A stretch of 6,685 nt of DNA from an uncultured Clostridia bacterium (GCA_947302865.1 CAMYWS010000062.1:1-6685), one strand, 5' to 3'. Counted from the first letter of the stretch, positions 1-6,181 are shown. A program made the numbers and translations. The notes: a model not told the origin generated them from the letters alone.

Positions 1-219
1 TTCGAACGTCGTTCGCATACGAGGGGGGCTTGACCCGCCTCGTCGCCGGCACTGCATCCTATGACCGATTACACGAAAGCAGTGCCGCAACGTGTCAGGC
101 AGTCCCTCAACACCTCGTTTTCGGGACTTTTCCTGAGCGACAAGCTCGCGCACAGGACCGATGCGCCTGTCCGACGCGGCAGTGTCCGCCGTTATTAAAT
201 CCTCTATATGATCATTCAT
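1..219 (-). CDS. Possible partial ORF running off the left edge, unknown product
   Basis: On the minus strand an ATG at 219 opens a frame of 73 codons with no stop before the window edge. The product starts MNDHIEDLITADTAASDRR and continues with a basic, Arg-rich second half (CRRRGG near residues 58-63). I recognise no family, membrane segment or motif. An AAAAGGG stretch lies about 10 bases upstream of the ATG, a mediocre ribosome binding site. The ORF would be divergent from the esterase gene, with its start about 14 bases from that gene's -35 element. Against it, the plus strand is also open here (3-329) and the region is GC-rich, where chance open frames are common, and the sequence contains two hairpins. 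It may be the start of a real gene or a chance frame. Confidence 0.28.
   Translation of the reverse strand, partial: MNDHIEDLITADTAASDRRIGPVRELVAQEKSRKRGVEGLPDTLRHCFRVIGHRMQCRRRGGSSPPRMRTTFE
20..42. repeat. GC-rich hairpin
   Basis: Bases 20-24 (CGAGG) pair with 38-42 (CCTCG). After a G25/G37 mismatch, 26-28 (GGG) pair with 34-36 (CCC), leaving the loop CTTGA. No T tract follows on either strand, so it is not a classical terminator. The function is unknown and it could be chance in GC-rich DNA. Confidence 0.4.
47..87. repeat. 9-bp perfect inverted repeat with 23-base loop
   Basis: CGGCACTGC (47-55) is the exact reverse complement of GCAGTGCCG (79-87). It sits directly beside the 20-42 hairpin, inside the uncertain minus-strand ORF. 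No T tract follows. It could be a protein-binding site, an RNA structure or chance. Confidence 0.4.
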
Positions 220-232
220 CTCAAATTTGCCC

Positions 233-261
233 TTTTCATTTGCGCGGGTTTATGCTATACT
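233..261 (+). promoter_or_regulatory. Sigma-A type promoter for the esterase gene
   Basis: An extended -10 element TGCTATACT has its hexamer TATACT at 256-261. The -35 candidate TTTTCA (233-238, 4 of 6 matches to TTGACA) lies at the ideal spacing of 17 bases. Transcription would start near 268 and give a leader of about 85 bases before the ATG at 353. The weak -35 is compensated by the TG extension. The ten bases TGCTATACTG (253-262) recur exactly in the pepT promoter. Confidence 0.65.
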
Positions 262-352
262 GCGTTTATGCAAAAATGTCCGTGATCTATATGCAGGCGT
301 CTTCGGATCGCAGAAGCCGGCGCCGCTGAAGGTCTGTTTTCGGGAGGTCCGC

Positions 353-1348
353 ATGAAGAAACTGCTCAGTATCGTGATCGTGCTGTTCTTGTTGTTTCCG
401 TCGGTCGTTTTAGCGGAGCAAGAGCAGCCGGAAGCAGGCGTACGGATCGCTTCGGATCATGCTTTTGAGAAAAATTCCGGTATCGCCGGGTTTGTCAGAA
501 GCAGCGAGGGAAATCCGACTGCGGCAGGGGTAACGTCCGCCGTACGCAACGACGTGGTGGTCGTCGAAGGCGAACCGCTCATAAGCATATGGACCCCTTT
601 GGATTATACCCCCCGGAAAAAGTATAATATCTTCGTTTTTTTGCAGGGCAGCGGCGAAAACAAAAATGTGACCGAGGTGACTGACACCGAACACTACGGC
701 GTGCTGGTCAGCGACATCTATGAAACCGTTCCCGCCGATTTTATCGTTGTCGGCATACAGGACGGCAGCGATTTTCAGATCATCAGCGGACGCATCCTGT
801 ATGCTCTGAGCTATGCAGCCGATCACTACAGTACGTATGCGGTAAGCGGAAAAAGCAAGGACCTGCAGCTTGCCAGAGAACACATTATCGTCGGCGGGAT
901 GTCCAACGGCGGCAGGATGGCAACCTATTTCGCCGTCTACTATAATGCGTACGTGGCCAATGCGATCATCATGTCTCCCACGGTCAGCATGGATCCGTTG
1001 GAAGGGTTTCATCTGAAGCACCTTTTCGTCTGCATCGGAACGAATGACAACGTGCCGTGCCGTCCCGCGGCGCGAAAATCCTACGCGAAGCTTTCGCCGT
1101 ATACGGAAAAGCCGTATTTCAGTTTATATGAGGGGCGTCATCAGTGGAAATACTGGAATATCCAGATCGCGCTTGCCCTGAACTGGGTGTTTGAGTCCGG
1201 CCCGTTCGCGAAAACGGACGGCAGCAGCAGTATCATCGATAAACGGACCGGAGAATGCGTCGGCGAACAGAGACCGGACAGCACGCGGGTGCATATCGTG
1301 CCCTTTTACGCTTGCAGGCAAGGGAGACCGCTGCCTGCACGGCAGTGA
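353..1348 (+). CDS. Secreted alpha/beta-hydrolase serine esterase (feruloyl esterase / PHB-depolymerase-like)
   Basis: The protein has 331 residues from ATG 353, chosen because GGGAGG (341-346) is well placed and a signal peptide follows at once: MKK, a hydrophobic core to about residue 20, and likely cleavage after VVLA (residue 21). The frame is open further upstream to 227, but that start lies before the promoter. Fold markers of the esterase family: strand and oxyanion-type loop YNIFVFLQGSG (91-101), nucleophile elbow GGMSNGG with Ser184, a probable acid Asp232 in IGTNDN, and a probable catalytic His263 in EGRHQW. The family hydrolyses ester bonds, often acyl or feruloyl groups on plant polysaccharides, outside the membrane; the substrate here is not readable. 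The catalytic domain appears to end near residue 282. The last 50 or so residues are low in recognisable structure and run into a repeat cluster, so the native stop may have been lost. It is the first of three genes for exported or membrane proteins. Confidence 0.85.
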   Translation: MKKLLSIVIVLFLLFPSVVLAEQEQPEAGVRIASDHAFEKNSGIAGFVRSSEGNPTAAGVTSAVRNDVVVVEGEPLISIWTPLDYTPRKKYNIFVFLQGSGENKNVTEVTDTEHYGVLVSDIYETVPADFIVVGIQDGSDFQIISGRILYALSYAADHYSTYAVSGKSKDLQLAREHIIVGGMSNGGRMATYFAVYYNAYVANAIIMSPTVSMDPLEGFHLKHLFVCIGTNDNVPCRPAARKSYAKLSPYTEKPYFSLYEGRHQWKYWNIQIALALNWVFESGPFAKTDGSSSIIDKRTGECVGEQRPDSTRVHIVPFYACRQGRPLPARQ

Positions 1349-1420
1349 ACGGGGAACCTGCGGCGCGCGGGTTCTTGCAATGTGTTTTCCTTGCAGGCGA
1401 CGGGGGCGTTGCCTGCAAGC
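1310..1420. repeat. CTTGCAGGC repeat cluster with 12-bp inverted repeat
   Basis: GCTTGCAGGCAA (1310-1321) is the exact reverse complement of TTGCCTGCAAGC (1409-1420), with 87 bases between them. A third copy of the core CTTGCAGGC (1390-1398) forms a tighter hairpin with 1411-1419, extended by GAC (1399-1401) against GTT (1408-1410), with loop GGGGGC. A small hairpin CTGCC/GGCAG (1331-1345) ends just before the esterase stop codon. No T tract follows 1420, so a standard terminator is unlikely. The cluster spans the end of the esterase gene and the gap before the LRR gene. Confidence 0.7.
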
Positions 1421-1541
1421 ATTATATGGAACAGCCTGTTGACAGGTTTTGGTCATAGGCCGACCGAGAGAACCGACGCGCTGAAGCGGAAGGACAGCGA
1501 CCGGCGCGGGGATTGTACACGACGCGGAAGGATCATGACGA

Positions 1542-3536
1542 ATGGGAAAGGAGCCTGAAAACGACATGGAAAAGCGGACGGAGCCGGAGAAGGGGACTGA
1601 AAAAATCATATGGAAAACGTCCGGCAAAGACCGCGATCGCCGAAAACTTTCCGCGGCGGTCTGCGGCGTTCTGCTTGCGGTATTCGCGGCGGTTTTTCTT
1701 CTGCTTAACACCGCTTGCGGCGGGCAGACGCTTCCGCACAATGAGGAGAGCGGTTCGAATGTTTCCGATTTGCAGGACATCGAAGACGTCCGGGAACTGT
1801 CCCTGAAGGACGCCGACGTGCAGGACGTGACATACCTTGCGGCATACACGGCGCTGGAAAGACTGGACCTGACGGGAACGCACATACCGCTTGAACAGAT
1901 CATGGTATTGAAGCAGGCGCTGCCGGACTGTACCATCCTGTTTACGGCGTCTGTAGGCGGCGTCACGGTCGATCATGACACGTCGAGTCTGACCGCCGTC
2001 CTTTCGGCGGAAGAAGCGGCGGCCCTTCCCGCGCTGGAAAAGCTGGAAAGCGCGGACCTTTCGGGAAGCGACTGCTTTGCGGAGATCCTTGCGCTGCGGG
2101 AAAAAATGCCCGATTGTACCATTGTGTATACCGTTCCTTTGGGGGATGCGGCGATCCGTTCCGATGCGGATACGGCGTCCGTTTCGGGGGCGAGTGCCGC
2201 GGACCTTGCGGAAAAGCTTTCGTACCTGCCCGCCCTCACGGCATTGGACGCGACAGGCTGCAGCCTGACGGCGGAGGAGGCAGCCGCCCTGCAGGCGTCC
2301 TATCCCCGGATCGCCATGACCTATCTGGTATCCGTGAACGGACAGCAGATCCCCAATCACACGACGGCCGTTACCCTTACGGGGACGCTGACCGACGAAA
2401 CCGTGCAGGCCCTTGCGGCGTTTGACGATCTGCGGGAAGCGGACCTGAAGGGCTGTACGTGGGATGCGGAAACGCTGCTGAAGCTGCTGGAGACATACCC
2501 GGAGACGGAATTTGACTATGCGGTCCCTCTGGGCAGCGGCAGCGTGGACAGAACGGCGCGGGAACTGACGGTACCCGCCGATGCGGGCGTTTCCGAACTG
2601 GAAGAGGCGCTTGCCCTGCTTCCGCAGTTGGAAAAGGTGGATCTGCACGAGGCAAATTATACGGAGGAAGAGGCAAAGACGCTGATCGAAGCATACCCGA
2701 CGACCGTGTTTGCCTGTACGCTGACCTTTCTGGATCATCCATGGGAGACCACGGGAACGGAGGAACTGGACTTGAGCGGCACGCAGGTGAGCGACCCGGC
2801 CGAGATAGAGGAGGTCATGCGCTATATGCATGACCTGGGAAAACTGGTGCTTTCCGACTGCGGGCTCAACAATGAACAGCTGGACGCGCTCAACCGGGAA
2901 TATCCCGATACGCGCATTGTGTGGACCGTGAAGATGGGACCGCACAAGCTGCGCACGGATGCGGAAGCGTTTTCAACCTTTAACCGCGCCAAGCATATTT
3001 CCAAAGTGGACCCTCCGGATGTGGTTGCCAGCAAGCGTTCCACCTACCGGCTGACCACGGAGGACATTCAGGTGCTGCGGTATTGCACGGACCTGATCGC
3101 GCTGGACCTGGGTCACAATAACATCGACGATATCTCCGTGCTGGCAAACTGTCCGCATATGCAGTACCTGATCATCGCGGATAATTTCCTCACGGATATC
3201 AGCGTGGTGGCGCAGTTGAAGGAACTCGTCTACGTGGAGTTCTTTATGAACACGATCACGGACGTTTCCCCCTTCGCGGAGCTGGAGAACCTGCTGGACC
3301 TGAACCTGTGCACGAACAAGGTTTCGGATTTCAGCCCGATTTACGGGCTCAAGAATCTGGAGCGCCTGTGGTATTGGCGCAACAGCGTCACTGCGGAGCA
3401 GGAGAATGAGATCGCCGCGGCGCTGCCCAACTGCCGCTGCGAGGCGCACTGCGACGGGGATACCGGAAGCGGCTGGCGGGAGCACGAGCGGTATTTTGTG
3501 ATGCGAAAGCTCTTTACGAGCGGAACTTCGGAATGA
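1542..3536 (+). CDS. Membrane-anchored leucine-rich-repeat protein
   Basis: The protein has 664 residues. ATG 1542 is preceded by GGAAGGA (1526-1532) at 9 bases; ATG 1566 after AGGAG is an alternative eight codons in. The N terminus is charged (1-35), then one hydrophobic segment (about 36-58, core GVLLAVFAAVFLLL) makes it a type II membrane protein with the bulk outside. Cys59 follows LLLNTA, a poor lipobox, so lipidation is less likely. The exterior has two repeat types. Six units of 62-69 residues each end in a motif like YPxTxxxYxVxLG, with its Pro at residues 128, 190, 255, 320, 386 and 455. Then come five classical 22-residue LRRs (LxLxxNxIxDIS), with the ladder Asn at 526, 548, 570, 592 and 614. 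The end, GWREHERYFVMRKLF, looks like a conserved tail. LRRs bind proteins or other ligands; no catalytic domain is seen, and the partner is unknown. No promoter or terminator was recognised beside it. Confidence 0.88.
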   Translation: MGKEPENDMEKRTEPEKGTEKIIWKTSGKDRDRRKLSAAVCGVLLAVFAAVFLLLNTACGGQTLPHNEESGSNVSDLQDIEDVRELSLKDADVQDVTYLAAYTALERLDLTGTHIPLEQIMVLKQALPDCTILFTASVGGVTVDHDTSSLTAVLSAEEAAALPALEKLESADLSGSDCFAEILALREKMPDCTIVYTVPLGDAAIRSDADTASVSGASAADLAEKLSYLPALTALDATGCSLTAEEAAALQASYPRIAMTYLVSVNGQQIPNHTTAVTLTGTLTDETVQALAAFDDLREADLKGCTWDAETLLKLLETYPETEFDYAVPLGSGSVDRTARELTVPADAGVSELEEALALLPQLEKVDLHEANYTEEEAKTLIEAYPTTVFACTLTFLDHPWETTGTEELDLSGTQVSDPAEIEEVMRYMHDLGKLVLSDCGLNNEQLDALNREYPDTRIVWTVKMGPHKLRTDAEAFSTFNRAKHISKVDPPDVVASKRSTYRLTTEDIQVLRYCTDLIALDLGHNNIDDISVLANCPHMQYLIIADNFLTDISVVAQLKELVYVEFFMNTITDVSPFAELENLLDLNLCTNKVSDFSPIYGLKNLERLWYWRNSVTAEQENEIAAALPNCRCEAHCDGDTGSGWREHERYFVMRKLFTSGTSE

Positions 3537-3552
3537 CAGACAGCCCGTCAAG

Positions 3553-3562
3553 GGTTATAACC
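3553..3562. repeat. 10-bp perfect palindrome GGTTATAACC
   Basis: GGTTATAACC is its own reverse complement and lies 17 bases after the LRR stop codon. A 7-bp inverted pair, CAGACAG (3537-3543) and CTGTCTG (3572-3578), surrounds it, so this stretch could fold in RNA. There is no T tract. It could be an operator-like site or chance. Confidence 0.35.
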
Positions 3563-3571
3563 GAAGATCAT

Positions 3572-3623
3572 CTGTCTGCAATTCAGAAGAATGGGGTGAC
3601 AGACTCCGACTCTGCAGGTCTGT
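3572..3623 (+). other. tRNA-like remnant: anticodon arm with CCG anticodon, incomplete
   Basis: ACAGA (3599-3603), loop CTCCGAC (3604-3610) and TCTGC (3611-3615) match a 5+7+5 tRNA anticodon arm with four of five stem pairs, U33, anticodon CCG (Arg) and A37. AGGTC (3616-3620) follows as a standard five-base variable loop. A D-arm-like stem ATTC (3581-3584) with GGGT (3594-3597) is possible but uses G-T pairs and lacks the usual GG in its loop. No T arm and no matching 3' acceptor strand can be drawn after 3620. A functional tRNA is therefore unlikely; a pseudo-tRNA or tRNA-derived dispersed repeat fits better. The same bases also allow a plain hairpin, ACAGAC (3599-3604) with GTCTGT (3618-3623). 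Confidence 0.35.
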
Positions 3624-3733
3624 TGTCCTTGAAATAATATAAGGAAACGGGATCCGGCCGGCTTCGTCTTGTTGATCGGCGGTATACAGAAACAATCGGG
3701 GGCAGGGAAATGAATCGTTTGCGCAGGATCGGC

Positions 3734-3739
3734 ATATAT
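3734..3739 (+). other. Probable frameshift site at an (AT)3 run
   Basis: ATG 3710, preceded by the purine-rich GGGGGCAGGGA, encodes MNRLRRIGI, a typical positively charged signal-peptide start. Its hydrophobic core and lipobox, AVLLLLCFAAC, are in the frame of the metallophosphoesterase instead. One more AT unit here, or one base less, would join them into a complete lipoprotein signal: MNRLRRIGIYIG followed by AVLLLLCFAAC. This may be a real contraction or a sequence error. Confidence 0.6.
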
Positions 3740-3749
3740 CGGTGCTGTT

Positions 3750-4745
3750 TTGTTGCTGCTTTGCTTCGCAGCGTGCAGGATGACGCTTTCGGAGACCGCC
3801 TTGGTTTCGGAAGCGGAGCCGACCGTGCTGCCGACGGACGTTCCGACACCCGAACCGACGCCGGAGCCGACACCCGAGCCGACGCCGGAGCCGACGCCCA
3901 CGCCGGAACCGACGCCGTTCACATTCCTGTGGGTCTCGGATACACAGAACTACGCATGGGAACGCGATGACGGCCTGAAAGCCATCGTTTCGTATGCGCT
4001 TCGGGAAAGGGAAAACCTGAATATCGTCGCTGTCGTACAGACCGGCGATCTTGTCGAAAACAACGGGCAGGACGCGGAATGGGAAAAGATCCGCGATTCT
4101 CTTGAACCGCTGCGCGGCGTGATCCCGTTCTACTGCGTTTGCGGAAATCACGATCTCGGCGTCGGGGTCGGCGAGGGCACGGTCGTAAAGCGCGGTTATG
4201 AGCAGTATTTCAGATACGATCTTTGCGACGTGCGTGAAGAGGCGCAGCTTTATCACGACGGAGAGTGCTGGTACCGGTTTTTGGAAGAACAGAACATCCT
4301 GCTTCTTGGGATAGGATGGAATTTCGGAGAGAACACGGGGGAACGGGACGAATGGCTCAATTCCGTTCTGGACGCATACAGCGAGTATTCCGTTGTGATC
4401 ATCACACACGCGTATCTGGACAGAGACGGATACATTCTGGAAAGGTATATTCCGCTCAGAAATAACGTTATTTCAAAACACGCAAATATCCGTCTGGTGC
4501 TTTGCGGGCATCGAAGCGGCGTGGCGCGGCAGGAAACCGCCTTTGAGGACGGAAGGACGCTTACGACCGTCATGTTCAATCTGCAGGATGAGACAGATCG
4601 GAGGACCTCGGGCTACTGCATGCTGGTGACGTTCGATCCGCTGTCGCGGACGATCTCGTTCACAAGCTATTCTCCGGTCTTCGACGATTACAATTATTTC
4701 CTGAATACGTCGGTAGAGACGTTCACGCTGGAAGACGCATTTTAG
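3750..4745 (+). CDS. Exported metallophosphoesterase (calcineurin-like, YvnB-like), probable lipoprotein with frameshifted signal peptide
   Basis: The intact frame gives 331 residues from TTG 3750, but no ribosome binding site serves that codon or ATG 3780. The native start is probably ATG 3710 with a frameshift near 3734-3739. The lipobox FAAC (residues 6-9) would place the lipidated Cys9 at the outer membrane face. Residues 28-56 are a flexible Pro-Thr-Pro-Glu linker, then comes the catalytic domain. Metal-binding motifs in order: SDTQ (Asp64, Gln66 where many relatives have DxH), GDLVENN (Asp100), GNHD (133-135), THAY (His220) and CGHRSG (His254). This is the full two-metal set, as in YvnB-type phosphoesterases. 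The enzyme should cleave phosphoester bonds outside the cell; the substrate is unknown. It follows the LRR gene after 213 bases and ends before a clear terminator. No convincing promoter was seen in the gap. If the frameshift is real, the protein is probably not exported or not made. Confidence 0.85.
   Translation: MLLLCFAACRMTLSETALVSEAEPTVLPTDVPTPEPTPEPTPEPTPEPTPTPEPTPFTFLWVSDTQNYAWERDDGLKAIVSYALRERENLNIVAVVQTGDLVENNGQDAEWEKIRDSLEPLRGVIPFYCVCGNHDLGVGVGEGTVVKRGYEQYFRYDLCDVREEAQLYHDGECWYRFLEEQNILLLGIGWNFGENTGERDEWLNSVLDAYSEYSVVIITHAYLDRDGYILERYIPLRNNVISKHANIRLVLCGHRSGVARQETAFEDGRTLTTVMFNLQDETDRRTSGYCMLVTFDPLSRTISFTSYSPVFDDYNYFLNTSVETFTLEDAF
3843..3917 (+). repeat. 12-bp tandem repeat coding for the PTPE linker
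   Basis: About six degenerate copies of a 12-base unit such as CCGACGCCGGAG encode Pro-Thr-Pro-Glu. The first four alternate between ACACCCGAR and ACGCCGGAG versions, giving a 24-base higher-order period and suggesting growth by duplication. It keeps the frame (multiples of 12), so length changes would alter only the linker. Such linkers are common between the lipid anchor and the enzyme domain in Gram-positive surface proteins. Confidence 0.85.
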
Positions 4746-4761
4746 GAAACAGCGCCGTTCC

Positions 4762-4784
4762 GGGATCCGCAAGGGTCCCTTTTT
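4762..4784 (+). terminator. Intrinsic terminator after the metallophosphoesterase gene
   Basis: GGGATCC (4762-4768) pairs with GGGTCCC (4773-4779), seven pairs including one G-T, closed by the stable GCAA tetraloop and followed by five T (4780-4784). It lies 17 bases after the stop codon and separates the surface genes from the pepT unit. Confidence 0.9.
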
Positions 4785-4847
4785 GATTGCCGCGACAGAT
4801 TCTGCCCGTGCCGATCGTCTTATGGAAGAAGTCGAAAACAATCGGAA

Positions 4848-4876
4848 TTGTCAGGCGCGAAGGAATGTGCTATACT
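4848..4876 (+). promoter_or_regulatory. Strong sigma-A promoter for pepT
   Basis: TTGTCA (4848-4853) and TATACT (4871-4876) are separated by 17 bases, with the TG extension at 4868-4869. Both hexamers match five of six consensus bases. Transcription should start near 4883, giving a leader of about 24 bases with the ribosome binding site. This rules out the longer reading frame that opens at 4787. Confidence 0.88.
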
Positions 4877-4906
4877 GGTCGCAGCGCAGAAAACGGAGGA
4901 AACGCC

Positions 4907-6169
4907 ATGTACGAACGAACGCAGTTTTATGAAAAGGTCAGAGAACGGCTGATCCGCTACGCAAAGGTCGACACGCAGTCCGATCATTACGGCAAAAACA
5001 CGCCGACGACCGGAAAGCAGTTCGACCTTGCCCGGATGCTCAGAGACGAATTGATTTCGATCGGAGCGAGCGAGGTTTTCCTCGACGAGACCGCGTGCGT
5101 GGTCTACGGAAAGATCCCGCCGACCGCGCCGGAGGGCGGCGGAAAGCCGTTCGGGCTCGTCACGCACATGGACACCGCGCCCGACGCGCCCGGCGCGAAC
5201 GTACATCCGTGGGTGCTTGAAAACTATGACGGCGGCGATATCCTTCTGAACGCGGAGAAGGATATTGTCATGTCACCGAAGGAGTTTCCGAACCTCCTGA
5301 ACTATGTCGGGCAGGACCTCATCCTCACCGACGGCACGACGCTTTTGGGCGGTGACGACAAGGCGGCGATCGCGTCGGTCATGACGTTTGCCGAACACAT
5401 CCTTTCGCATCCGGGAATCTTACACGGACCGGTCTCACTCGCGTTCACACCGGACGAGGAGGTCGGGGGACTTGCGAAGGATCTCGATTTCGACCGCTTC
5501 GGCGCGAAGGTCGCCTATACGATTGACGGCGACCACCTCGGCTATTACATGGACGAGACCTTCAACGCCTCCGAAGCGACGCTTACGGTGAAGGGTCTAA
5601 GTGTGCATCCCGCGACCGCAAAGGGCATTATGGTCAACGCCGCGGACGTCGCGGGCGAGTTTCTTGCAATGCTGCCGCGCTTTGAAAAACCGCGGTATAC
5701 GGCGTGGCGCGAGGGCTTTTTCCACGTGATCGCGGTCAACGCGGACGTCGAACACGCAAAGGTCGTGCTGATCATCCGCGACCACGACCGCACGCAGTTT
5801 GAGCACCGCGAGGCGTATCTTGAAAAATGCGCGGACGCACTGAAAGCCGCATACGGTGAAGACCGCATCACGCTTTCGATCAAGCAGTCCTACCGCAACA
5901 TGAAGGAGTTCATCGACCCCTGCCCGTATCTCATCGACAATCTGACGCAGGCGATCCGCATGGCAGGGCTCGAACCGAAAACGGAGCCGTTCCGCGGCGG
6001 CACGGACGGATCGGCGCTTTCGGAACGCGGCTTGCCGAGTCCGAATCTTTCCGCGGGCTATGAGAACGCGCACGGGCGGTTCGAGTATGTGCCGATCCCG
6101 TCGATGGAAAAGAACGTGGAGATTTTACTGCATCTTTGCGGGCTGTTTGGCAAAATGACCGACGAATGA
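4907..6169 (+). CDS. pepT: Peptidase T (tripeptide aminopeptidase, M20B family)
   Basis: This cytoplasmic two-zinc enzyme removes the N-terminal residue from tripeptides, completing peptide breakdown. The protein has 420 residues, close to the usual 405-410. ATG 4907 follows GGAGGA (4895-4900) at six bases. Family markers in order: TGKQFDLARML (35-45), metal ligand His87 in THMDT with Asp89, bridging Asp150 in LLGGDDKAA, catalytic base Glu184 and ligand Glu185 in TPDEEVGG, ligand Asp207 in YTIDGD, the dimerisation-domain stretch around HPATAKG (234-240), FRGGTDGSALS (362-372), and ligand His389 in ENAHGRFE. All metal and catalytic positions expected for PepT are present, so it should be active. 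It has its own promoter and is followed 12 bases later by a membrane protein gene, probably in the same transcript. Confidence 0.96.
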   Translation: MYERTQFYEKVRERLIRYAKVDTQSDHYGKNTPTTGKQFDLARMLRDELISIGASEVFLDETACVVYGKIPPTAPEGGGKPFGLVTHMDTAPDAPGANVHPWVLENYDGGDILLNAEKDIVMSPKEFPNLLNYVGQDLILTDGTTLLGGDDKAAIASVMTFAEHILSHPGILHGPVSLAFTPDEEVGGLAKDLDFDRFGAKVAYTIDGDHLGYYMDETFNASEATLTVKGLSVHPATAKGIMVNAADVAGEFLAMLPRFEKPRYTAWREGFFHVIAVNADVEHAKVVLIIRDHDRTQFEHREAYLEKCADALKAAYGEDRITLSIKQSYRNMKEFIDPCPYLIDNLTQAIRMAGLEPKTEPFRGGTDGSALSERGLPSPNLSAGYENAHGRFEYVPIPSMEKNVEILLHLCGLFGKMTDE

Positions 6170-6181
6170 AGGAGTAGTATC

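Noticed and set aside
3..329. Plus-strand open frame before the esterase gene
   Set aside because: It has no ribosome binding site, includes the esterase promoter, is rich in Cys, Arg and Gln without family features, and conflicts with the opposite-strand frame.
227..352. Longer esterase start at 227
   Set aside because: It lies upstream of the promoter -10 element. The ATG at 353 has a good ribosome binding site and a signal peptide directly after it.
1390..1419. Hairpin as a terminator for the esterase gene
   Set aside because: The stem is strong, but the following bases are CATTATATGG with no T tract, so rho-independent termination is not supported.
1439..1444. TTGACA as a -35 element for the LRR gene
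   Set aside because: The hexamer is perfect, but no TATAAT-like sequence lies 15-19 bases downstream.
1535..1558. Seven-codon leader ORF (MTNGKGA) overlapping the LRR start
   Set aside because: The ribosome binding site is only two bases from this ATG but nine from ATG 1542. It has no attenuator features and is most likely chance.
1533..2945. 470-codon open frame on the minus strand opposite the LRR gene
   Set aside because: It is a shadow of GC-rich coding sequence. Its product is Arg-rich with no domain, while the plus strand shows clear LRR periodicity.
3683..3688. TATACA as a -10 element for the metallophosphoesterase
   Set aside because: No acceptable -35 is found at 16-18 bases upstream and there is no TG extension.
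3548..4409. Minus-strand frames with Gly-Val or Arg repeats
   Set aside because: They are the reverse reading of the PTPE linker and the metallophosphoesterase, whose plus-strand motifs are unmistakable.
4787..4906. Longer PepT start at 4787
   Set aside because: The extension contains the promoter, and PepT homology begins at MYERTQFYEK from ATG 4907.
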